From NCBI GenBank assembly GCA_031257955.1, contig JAIRNQ010000103.1:1-10811 (forward strand): 10,811 bases of DNA. Reading direction: 5' to 3'. The notes beneath the pieces are model-generated. The model ran no database searches, was not told the origin of the DNA, and saw only the letters and a list, made by a program, of their open reading frames with translations. This document shows positions 1 through 6,800 of this stretch, piece by piece. The stretch is from Deltaproteobacteria bacterium. GTDB taxonomy: Bacteria > Desulfobacterota > Desulfarculia > Adiutricales > Adiutricaceae. The stretch's first letter is position 1, and every line of letters starts with the position of its first letter. Position numbers and translations under genes: made by a program.

Positions 1-118
1 CCTTTGGGTCCCCGGAACGGGTCCGGGGACCCTTGGCCGGGAAGGCCAAAGCGACTTATCGAACCACTAGGCCCCAAGGCCCGGAAAGGTTTTCCGGCCG
101 GGGGCGGGAAGGACAAAG
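1..118 (+). promoter_or_regulatory. Leader with three consecutive hairpins upstream of the transglycosylase gene
   Basis: No gene is supported here. Three inverted repeats follow one another. At 6-32 there is a perfect 11-bp stem (GGGTCCCCGGA) with a 5-nt loop. At 33-49 there is a perfect 6-bp stem (TTGGCC/GGCCAA) with loop GGGAA. At 81-97 there is a 7-bp stem (CCGGAAA/TTTCCGG) with a 3-nt loop, extendable to 78-99 with one bulged C. None is followed by a T-run, so none is a classical intrinsic terminator, although the first could end an upstream unit lying outside the window. I see no convincing -35/-10 pair. The hairpins are directly visible; their function is unknown. Confidence 0.5.
109..113 (+). 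promoter_or_regulatory. Ribosome binding site for the transglycosylase gene
   Basis: AAGGA lies 5 nt before the ATG at 119. It supports that start over later in-frame Met codons, and it keeps the whole N-terminal membrane segment in the product. Confidence 0.7.
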
Positions 119-1024
119 ATGCCAAAACGCAATTTCCAATCATCCTTGGCCAAGCGCGGCGTTCGCTGGATGACCCTTTGGTTGGTCGTGGCCCTGACGC
201 TGACGGTTATGGCCTATCTGGCCGTGGAGGCCGCCAAGTCCCAGGCCCGGGTCGAGCGCGTCCCGGAGATTTTGATCGCCTCAAACCGTCCCCTTTGGTT
301 TTCGCCGGGGGGGCTGGCCCCGCCGGAGGCGGCAGACGTCCTGGGTGACCTACCGGGGGCCCCGGAAAGCCCCCCGGACAAGCCGGCCCCGGACAAGCCG
401 GGTCCGGACAAGCCGGGCGCGCCCAAGTCGGGCCCAGTCGAGACGGGCCCAGTGGAGCTGGGCTCGGGCCAGGCGGTGGCGGGCCTCAATCGGTTAAGCC
501 TCGGGTCCATTTCGGCCGCCTTGGCCGAGGACGGGGTGGGCAAATCGCCGGTGACTTACGCCTGCCTGTCAGACGCCGCCGAGCGGTTCGGGCTGCCGGT
601 GACCCTGTTGGGTTTGCTTATGGAAGTGGAGTCGGGCCGGGTAGGGGAGATCTCGAAAAACAAAAACGGTAGCTACGACATGGGTCCCATGCAGATCAAT
701 AGCTATTGGCTGCCCCTTCTGAAAAAGGTCGGGCTGGGGGAGAGGTCGGTGGTGGATCACGGCTGCGTCAACGTGGCCGTGGCCGCCTGGATACTCAGAA
801 GCCACATGTCCAGGAGCGAGAGCTTGGCCAAAACCGTCTCCGACTACCACTCGCTCAATCCCAAGCACGGGCAAAAGTACCTGAGGGCGGCCAAGAAAAG
901 GCTAAAGGGCCTGGATTTGGCCGAGACCATCGGCAAAGCCAACGGGAGCCTTCCGGCCAAGCTAAGGCGCGGGGCCTTGCCCCAGGCCGGGGAGGCCCTT
1001 CCCGTCGAACCCATAAAGTTGTGA
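119..1024 (+). CDS. VirB1-like lytic transglycosylase, membrane-anchored (301 aa)
   Basis: This is probably a specialised peptidoglycan lytic transglycosylase that opens the cell wall locally for assembly of a secretion or conjugation channel. Residues about 17-37 form a hydrophobic segment after a basic N-terminus, reading as a signal anchor with the enzyme in the periplasm. Residues about 65-120 are a Pro/Gly/Lys linker containing PDKPx repeats. The catalytic domain spans about 143-262. It has the MEVESG motif, with Glu171 as the likely catalytic acid by analogy with the family ES motif, then the DMGPMQINSYWLP block (188-199) typical of VirB1/IagB-type enzymes. A late AWIL/YH region matches the usual fold. 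Cys149 and Cys216 could form the disulfide seen in this group. The basic C-terminal tail (258-301) lies outside the domain. The gene ends 3 nt before the DotM-like gene, so the two are probably cotranscribed. Family assignment is strong; the link to the type IVB system rests on context. Confidence 0.9.
   Translation: MPKRNFQSSLAKRGVRWMTLWLVVALTLTVMAYLAVEAAKSQARVERVPEILIASNRPLWFSPGGLAPPEAADVLGDLPGAPESPPDKPAPDKPGPDKPGAPKSGPVETGPVELGSGQAVAGLNRLSLGSISAALAEDGVGKSPVTYACLSDAAERFGLPVTLLGLLMEVESGRVGEISKNKNGSYDMGPMQINSYWLPLLKKVGLGERSVVDHGCVNVAVAAWILRSHMSRSESLAKTVSDYHSLNPKHGQKYLRAAKKRLKGLDLAETIGKANGSLPAKLRRGALPQAGEALPVEPIKL
374..418 (+). repeat. Three tandem 15-bp units in the transglycosylase linker
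   Basis: Three in-frame 15-bp units encode PDKPA, PDKPG and PDKPG at residues 86-100. They lie between the membrane anchor and the catalytic domain, where a Pro/Lys-rich spacer could set the distance across the periplasm. Confidence 0.85.
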
Positions 1025-1027
1025 GAG

Positions 1028-3019
1028 ATGGCCAAATCGCGAACCGTTGAATCCAAGACCATGGGCCCCATGGGGATCGTCTTCCTGATGGCCCTCCTTC
1101 TGCCCTTGGTCACCGGCTATCTGGGCCGGGCTTACGGGCAGGCCGCCCTTTGGGGGGCCAGGGCCCTGGTCTTGCCCCTCCCGGAAAAGGATCCGGCCAA
1201 CGGCCTCTCGGCCATCCTTTGGGAGAAAAAGACCCTCACGCCCAGGGAAGCCAACGCCGTCATGGCCTATCTGGGGCGCCGCTACGCCCCGGTGGTCTTG
1301 GCCTTGACGGTTATCTTTATGTGCTTGGCCCATAGGCGGGATCCCGGACGCCGGTTTAGCCGTTATCACGACATGTGGTCACTCCTTAAGATCTCGGCCA
1401 AACACTTTCCTTGCCTTAGCCCCATCGTCAAGACCGGGCCCATCACCAAGATGGCCTCTTTTGGGGGCCAATGGGCCATCGCCGCCACCCCCCTCCAGTT
1501 CGTCTTGGAGAACGGCCTCCTGTTGGACCCTAGCGGGCAACCCTACCGACCGGGCGAGGTGATGGATTACCGGTCGGGACTGCCCATGGCCGGAAACCCC
1601 GCCCTGGGCCGCCAAAACTCTCTGGATGTGGCCAAACTTCGAGAACTCTTGATCTCACAACTGGGACGGCGCTTCGGCGGTCGGCCGGATCGCCTCACCG
1701 GCTACCGCCGGGCCCTGGCCGCCGCCTTACTGGCCCACGCCATGGACATGAAGACCGAGGCCATGGCCATCTTCGACTCCCTCTCGGTCAGCTGGGATCC
1801 CAAGACCCACTGGCTGGACGATTCGGCGGCCGAGAGCTTCCTGGCCGGGATCCTGCCGGCCCCGGCCCGCCAATCGGCCCCGGGGCCGATAACTGCCCCG
1901 GGGCCAGAACCCGACTCGGTTACGGAATCCGACCCGGCGGCAAAACCCCTTTCCGGCCAGGCGCCGCTGCCCTGGGCCGGCCACGGCCCGGGCTTGGCCG
2001 ACCTCATGGGCCGGGAGGCCTTCGAAAACGTTTGGTTCATGACCCTGTTGGAGCTGGCCCGGGTAAAAGGGGCCCTGCCCACTTCCCTGTGGATTTGGCT
2101 AAAGCCCACCGACCGGCTTCTCTTTTACGCCCTCAACCAAGTCGGCGGCGGGGTGGCCTGGGTCGAGGCGGCCGGGGCCTTCAGCCACCGCGAGGCCGAA
2201 AGAAAAGCCGAAAAAGCCTTGGCCGAACCCGCGGTGGGACCGGCCATGGCCAGCATGGAAAAAACCTTAAAAGAGGACGGTTACCTCCCCAAAGGCCCCG
2301 AGGACGAATACCTGTCCCTGAAAAAGGGCTATGGCCACAAATCGTATTCGGTTCCCGAAATCGACGGAAACCCAGAGGCCGCCGAGGGAAAGGCCGCCGA
2401 AGAAGGAGACGAGGAAATGGACAAACAATCCCATTCTCAAAGACAAACGACATCGGCCGAGGAGTCGCCGGACTGGGAAAGTCCGGGCCGGGAAACCCCC
2501 CAAGGGCAAAAAATGGCTTTTTCCGACTTTGACCCCAGCCTCCCCCGGCTGGAATCTTTTGCCCAGCCTGACGGCCGGGCCGACGGGCAGGCCGAAGACG
2601 ATGATTACCCGGGAAAAAACTTGGAGGACGAAGGCTGGTGGTCCCCCGACCCCTCGGACTTGGAGGGCTTCCCCGACCCCGACCGACCCGGCGCGACCGC
2701 CGGGCCGCTCGGAACCCCCGGGCCAGGCCGAACGGATTGGCCGTTCGGCCTGGCTGGGCGCGAGGGAATGGGCTGGTCCGGCGAACCGGATTGGGCGAGC
2801 GGATTGGCAGGGCTCGAGGGAGACGACTGGTCCGGGACAGGCCAGGCCGGCGGCTTCGACGGGCTGGACGGGGCGGACTTTGCCCCAGACGAAGAGGAGA
2901 CTTTCCCCGGAACCGGCCCAGGCCTCGGCGTTCGGCCGAACTTGCGAAGGGCCCTGGACCCCGCTCCGGCGCCGGAACCGACGCCGGCCAAAGCCGACCG
3001 CGAAAGAAAGAAAGTTTAA
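1028..3019 (+). CDS. dotM: DotM/IcmP/TrbA-family type IVB secretion subunit with acidic C-terminal extension (663 aa)
   Basis: DotM is an inner-membrane component of the type IVB coupling complex, working with the DotL/TrbC ATPase to bring substrates to the channel. Two hydrophobic segments sit near the N-terminus (about 15-35 and 87-101), followed by a cytosolic domain, the DotM topology. The diagnostic block is residues 334-392: a WFMTLLELARVKGALPTS helix, then WLKPTDRLLFYALNQVGG, then WVEAAGAFSHREAE. These match the conserved 'WLKP-DR-LWY-LN ... E-AG-F-HW-AE' pattern I associate with DotM. Residues 276-320 look like a Pro/Ala insertion. Residues about 440-663 are an acidic, Gly/Pro/Trp-rich tail absent from ordinary DotM proteins of about 380 residues. 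Met1 lies 3 nt after the upstream stop with only a weak purine stretch before it, so translational coupling is likely; Met12 or Met15 are alternative starts. No DotL/TrbC ATPase gene follows. The family call is confident from motifs, but no profile search was run. Confidence 0.88.
   Translation: MAKSRTVESKTMGPMGIVFLMALLLPLVTGYLGRAYGQAALWGARALVLPLPEKDPANGLSAILWEKKTLTPREANAVMAYLGRRYAPVVLALTVIFMCLAHRRDPGRRFSRYHDMWSLLKISAKHFPCLSPIVKTGPITKMASFGGQWAIAATPLQFVLENGLLLDPSGQPYRPGEVMDYRSGLPMAGNPALGRQNSLDVAKLRELLISQLGRRFGGRPDRLTGYRRALAAALLAHAMDMKTEAMAIFDSLSVSWDPKTHWLDDSAAESFLAGILPAPARQSAPGPITAPGPEPDSVTESDPAAKPLSGQAPLPWAGHGPGLADLMGREAFENVWFMTLLELARVKGALPTSLWIWLKPTDRLLFYALNQVGGGVAWVEAAGAFSHREAERKAEKALAEPAVGPAMASMEKTLKEDGYLPKGPEDEYLSLKKGYGHKSYSVPEIDGNPEAAEGKAAEEGDEEMDKQSHSQRQTTSAEESPDWESPGRETPQGQKMAFSDFDPSLPRLESFAQPDGRADGQAEDDDYPGKNLEDEGWWSPDPSDLEGFPDPDRPGATAGPLGTPGPGRTDWPFGLAGREGMGWSGEPDWASGLAGLEGDDWSGTGQAGGFDGLDGADFAPDEEETFPGTGPGLGVRPNLRRALDPAPAPEPTPAKADRERKKV
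2735..2842 (+). repeat. Two tandem 54-bp units encoding Trp-rich repeats in the DotM tail
   Basis: Two 54-bp units (2735-2788 and 2789-2842) encode 18-residue repeats at 570-587 and 588-605. Both read DW..GLAG.EG..WSG and keep both Trp residues. They are imperfect at DNA level but exactly in register. The pattern suggests a duplicated short binding motif rather than random low complexity. Confidence 0.75.
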
Positions 3020-3190
3020 AGTGTTTGAGTTTTTGTTGACGTCCGCAAAATGCCCTCGGCCGGGTTAGCCGGCCGCCGACCGGGACTTACGGATAGGGCG
3101 CGGGTTATGGCTCTCGGCCAAACCCGTTGGAATAGTCACTAAGCCAAAGCCGCCGCCGTTGGCGGCGAGTTACAAGGCGTTTTTATTCGT

Positions 3191-3211
3191 GACCTCTTTT
3201 TTTTGGGGGTC
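3191..3211 (+). other. Small hairpin with an eight-T loop
   Basis: GACCTC pairs with GGGGTC (one G-T pair), leaving a 9-nt loop of eight T and one G. The T8 run at 3197-3204 is conspicuous in such GC-rich DNA. It could be the poly-U part of an unusual terminator or an exposed U-rich loop for RNA or protein binding. It is a structural observation only. Confidence 0.4.
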
Positions 3212-3268
3212 CAGGCGAGACGGTCTCGCCGGCGTCCGGCCGCCCGGAAAAACGGGGGCCGCTTGAGT

Positions 3269-3273
3269 GGAGG
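3269..3273 (+). promoter_or_regulatory. Ribosome binding site of the 193-aa gene
   Basis: A consensus GGAGG ends 6 nt before the ATG at 3280. It fixes that start over the in-frame region that stays open upstream to the TGA at 3190. Confidence 0.8.
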
Positions 3274-3279
3274 ATATCT

Positions 3280-3861
3280 ATGTCGTCAAAGAAGAAGTTC
3301 CGGCCAAGCCCGGCCAAGTTGGCCGGGGCGCCAACGAAGGTCACCGGTCCCAGTCCCCTGGTTCCCATTGGCCCGGGCGCGGAAGGGAAGGCCGAGGTTG
3401 TGTCCCTCGGCCCGGGGCCAAACCGGCCAGGGCACCCCGAAACGGCCCAAGGGCCAGAGAGGCTGGAAGCTACTAAAAGGCCAGAGAGGGCCGAAGGGCC
3501 CGACTTGGCCATGCTGACCGATGGGCTGGAAGGGGAGGAGTTGGCCGAATTGATGGAACTGGCCTCCGCCATGGAAGCCTTGATCTGGAAAAAAACTGGA
3601 GGGCCCGAGGAGGCCGACTGGCAACTGGACGGGCTTACCGAGGAAGAGAGGCGGCCCCTCCTGATCCGGCGAGCCGCCGAGGCCGAAGAAAGGGCCTTGG
3701 CCAATCCGGGCGAACCCATAGGGATCGATTGGGATCTGGCCAAGCATATGGGCTGTTTCATTGAGGACGCCGTCAGTCCCCAAGATTTTCAAGAACCCAG
3801 AAAGGGCGCCCGCCACGGCCGGGTCCCCGCGGCCGCGCCGGCCGAAAGCGATGGGAGGTAA
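3280..3861 (+). CDS. Unrecognised acidic protein, 193 aa
   Basis: I do not recognise a family. The first 14 residues are basic (SSKKKFRPSPAK). Residues about 15-72 are Pro/Gly-rich and probably disordered. Residues about 75-165 look helical and acidic, with an EGEELAELMELASAMEAL stretch (84-101) and an EEERRPLLIRRAAEAEERAL stretch (121-140). They are followed by a more ordered segment, IGIDWDLAKHMGCFIEDAV (147-165), with the only cysteine at 159. The last 25 residues are again low complexity. There is no membrane segment or signal peptide, so it is probably cytosolic. It has a strong GGAGG site. Its stop is 2 nt before the giant ArdC gene, whose ribosome binding site lies inside its final codons, so the two are probably translated together. 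A chaperone or partner of the giant protein is possible, based only on size, acidity and position. Confidence 0.8.
   Translation: MSSKKKFRPSPAKLAGAPTKVTGPSPLVPIGPGAEGKAEVVSLGPGPNRPGHPETAQGPERLEATKRPERAEGPDLAMLTDGLEGEELAELMELASAMEALIWKKTGGPEEADWQLDGLTEEERRPLLIRRAAEAEERALANPGEPIGIDWDLAKHMGCFIEDAVSPQDFQEPRKGARHGRVPAAAPAESDGR
3854..3858 (+). promoter_or_regulatory. Ribosome binding site of the giant gene, embedded in the preceding CDS
   Basis: GGAGG lies 5 nt before the ATG at 3864 and inside the last codons of the 193-aa gene, whose TAA is at 3859-3861. This arrangement supports the chosen start and suggests translational coupling. Confidence 0.85.
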
Positions 3862-3863
3862 CC

Positions 3864-6800
3864 ATGGTTTGGACTAAGAAAACCCGGGAGAGGGGCAAAA
3901 AAAGGCTTTTTCCCAATGAATCCAACCGCCGGGGGCCGGGCGGAGTCGTCTATGACTCCGTCGGCCCCATGGGGGCCGACAACCCCGAATGGGCCGGTGG
4001 GTCCGATACCGTTGAAGGCTCGGTTTTGGTCGACGCCAACGGCCAACCCCTAACCGGCCAGACTGTTGCTGGTCAGATTGGGGCCGGCCAGGCTGGGGCC
4101 GGCCGGACTGGATCGGGCCAAGTCGCGGACGGGGAGGGCGTAGTTTTGCCCGCTCGGGGCGACGGTCCCGACGGGTCCGACGGTTTTGGGGCGGAGGACG
4201 GAGAGGCCACCGTTAAGGGCTTTGGTCCCAAATCGATGTTTTACCGCTCCCGCAAGGAGATCTCCGATCGCCTTTGCCAGCTTATCAAGGAGAACAAGGC
4301 CCCCTGGCAGAAGCCCTGGTCGGTCGGGCTGGACGAGATTCCCTATAACCCCGTCTCCAAGACCGTCTATCGGGGCTACAACCGGTTATTGCTTTCCTTG
4401 CAACGCTATACCGACCCCAGATGGCTCAGCTTCCTCCAGGCCAACGGCAAGGGCTGGCGGGTACAGGCCGGCAGCCAAGGGCAGAAGATAGAGTTTTGGC
4501 AGTGGTTCTCCCAGAAGAATATTTTGGGGCCCGACGGGTTGCCCTTAAAGAACAAGAAAGGCGAGCCCATCGTGCACAAGGTGAATTTTGTCAGGCCTTT
4601 CTTCAAGCGTTTCACCGTCTTTAACGCCAGCCAGATCGTCATGCCCGACGGGAGTCCCATTCCGGGCCACGAAGCGGCCAAGATCCTCTGGAACCCCTTC
4701 GAGGCGGCCGAGGAACTCATCCAGGCCTCCAACGCCAACATCAAATACGCGCCGATGGATCTTTGCCAGTACGACATGTCCGCCGACGTCATCACCATGA
4801 CCCAAAAGGGAAACTTTCCCACGGCCGAAAGGTTCTATGCCAGCCTCTTCCATGAGTTGGCCCACTGGACCAGGCATCCCAGCCGACTGAAACGGGAAAA
4901 GATCGTCGAAAAAGAGGGCTACGCCAAGGAGGAACTGCGGGCCGAGATCGCCTCCTGGATGCTCTGCCAGGATCTGGGCATGAATTTTTCGCCCGACAAC
5001 TCCGTGGCCTACTGCCAGCACTGGATTGAGGATCTCGCCAATGACCCCAGCGAGATCGCCAGGGCCTGCGCCGACGCCGAAAAGATCAAGGCCTACCTCC
5101 TGGCCCCCGTTCCCCACCTCCAACTTAAGGCGGCCCTGCCCTTCGATTCCGACTCCGACTCCGCCGCCGACTCCGACTCCGTCGCCCAAGCCGAGTCGGC
5201 CGGACCCGCCAACGGCGCCCCCGGGAGCAAACGCCGCCCGGTCCGGAAGGCCCCCCCGGCCGACCCGTCGCCCGTAACCGACGACCCGGCGCCCCTAACC
5301 GCCGAGCCGTCGCCCGTAACCGCCGAGCCGGCGCCCCTAGCCGCCGACCCGGTGCCCGCGCCACTTGTGGCCGACGCCGTTACCGCCGAAGGGAGCGATA
5401 CGCCCCCCGAGGAAAGCCCAGCCGCCGGCGGAGGTGACGATACCATCGTCCTCAAACCCTTAACCGACTCACCCGAGGGCGCCCCCGACCGGACGGGACC
5501 GGTCGGGCCGGAACCGGACTGGGAAAGGCCGGAAAGTTCCTCCGTCTCGGGCGAGGCGCCCTTGCCCCCGCTCCCGGACCGTCCGCCGATTCCCATCGTG
5601 CCCATTTATATGGATGGGCCAACCAAACCTTTCGACGTCTCGGCCATGGGCCTACCGCCGTCCCCGGCCTCGGCCCCGGTACCGGACTATCCGAGCCTCC
5701 CTTTCATACCCTTGGACAAACCCGTTCTTCCCGAAGGCGAGCCGTACCCCTCTTGGCCCAGGGAAAACCCCGACCAGCCCGAAAAACCCAAGCTGAACTC
5801 CGCCGCCCGGCGAAGGGGGCGCCCATTTGACCTGGGCCTTCCCGGATCGGGGCCCTTTGTCGGGCTGGGGGACGAAGGGGAGGTAACCGTAACCCAAATC
5901 TTCCCCAGAGGGGGATACGTCCGGAACGACCCGTTGGAGATCGCCAAAACGGTTAACGACTGGACGGCCCTGACGGCCCAAGAATACTTCAAGGCGGCCG
6001 GGAACATTTTCAGCGACCAACTGTCGACCAACTACGCCGTCCATCACGCTTTTGAGCGAGAGATTACCGATGAGGAGGTAAAAGCCATGGCTGAGGAAAG
6101 CCAAAGACTGAACGCCCTGGACAGGGCGGCCAGGGGCCTGGAACCCCTGGACGAAAACGGGAACCACCCGGATGGGAGTGCCCCAGGGACGGCCGACGCC
6201 GAGCCGGAATCGTTAGCCGAGCCGGAAAAACCCGCCGAACCGGAAATGTCCGCCGAACCGGAAATGTCCGCCGAGCCGGTGGAAGAAATCCGGCCGGCCA
6301 AGAAAGACAAACGGGAGAGGAGATTCCGGTGGGCCTCGGATCCCAATCCGAAAACCCCAATCCCGACGACCGCCGACGAAGACGGCCAAGCGGTCGCGAT
6401 GACCCCCGAAGAGTCGGCCTTCTACCAAAGGCAGATCGCCTCGGCCATGGAAGAGGAAAAGCGAAAGATCGAAAGCGGTTTGGGCGACGAGCCAAGCGAA
6501 ACGGAGCGATGGGCCTCCAAGGAGATATTGGCGGCCGTAAAATCCCTGGGTCCCGAGTATGAGAATAAGTCCTCAAGGGAGATCGGCGAGGCCCTCTTGG
6601 AAAAGGCCAACAATAGGCTCAAACGCCAGAGGCTGGAAGGGGAGGGGCAGGCGCCCGACCGGGCCGACCCCGACCGCCCGGTCTTGACCCCGTCCGACCA
6701 GGCCGACCCCGACGGCCCGGCGGGCGATTGGGCCAGGCCCACCAGCGGTCCCGAGTCCGGGGAACGGGCCAAGGCCGAAGGCGAGGACGGGGAGGCCCCC

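Larger units (their letters stand above)
3020..3279 (+). promoter_or_regulatory. 260-nt non-coding region with hairpin cluster; likely boundary between two transcription units
   Basis: I see no gene in this stretch. It holds four clear inverted repeats. 3057-3075 has a 7-bp stem (CGGCCGG) with a 5-nt loop. 3151-3167 has a 7-bp stem (CGCCGCC) with loop GTT. 3191-3211 has a 6-bp stem with one G-T pair and a loop containing T8. 3214-3230 has GGCGAGAC facing GTCTCGCC around one base. A weak fourth-size stem, CCCG/CGGG, lies at 3243-3256. The 3151-3167 stem is followed about 12 nt later by T5 (3180-3184), which is too far for a standard terminator. TTGACG at 3036-3041 resembles a -35 box but lacks a -10 box at the right distance. 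The region most likely carries both the end of the upstream unit and the leader of the next. Confidence 0.5.

Noticed and set aside
3036..3041. TTGACG as a -35 promoter box
   Set aside because: About 17 nt downstream the sequence is a GC-rich hairpin without a TATAAT-like hexamer.
2331..3068. A 245-codon open frame on the + strand overlapping the dotM tail
   Set aside because: It is a frame-shifted reading of the GC-rich acidic tail, rich in Arg/Pro/Lys with no start signal; the DotM frame is continuous and has recognisable motifs.
3151..3184. Intrinsic terminator after dotM
   Set aside because: The stem is good but the T5 run begins about 12 nt after it, and a following T8 run lies in another hairpin loop; this is not a standard arrangement.
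3183..3761. A 192-codon open frame on the - strand across the non-coding region and the 193-aa gene
   Set aside because: The opposite strand has a consensus ribosome binding site and tight coupling to the next gene; the minus frame has a Ser/Gly/Pro-biased composition and no start signal.
4545..5189. A 214-codon open frame on the - strand
   Set aside because: It lies opposite the conserved ArdC metallopeptidase region, whose motifs prove the + strand reading.
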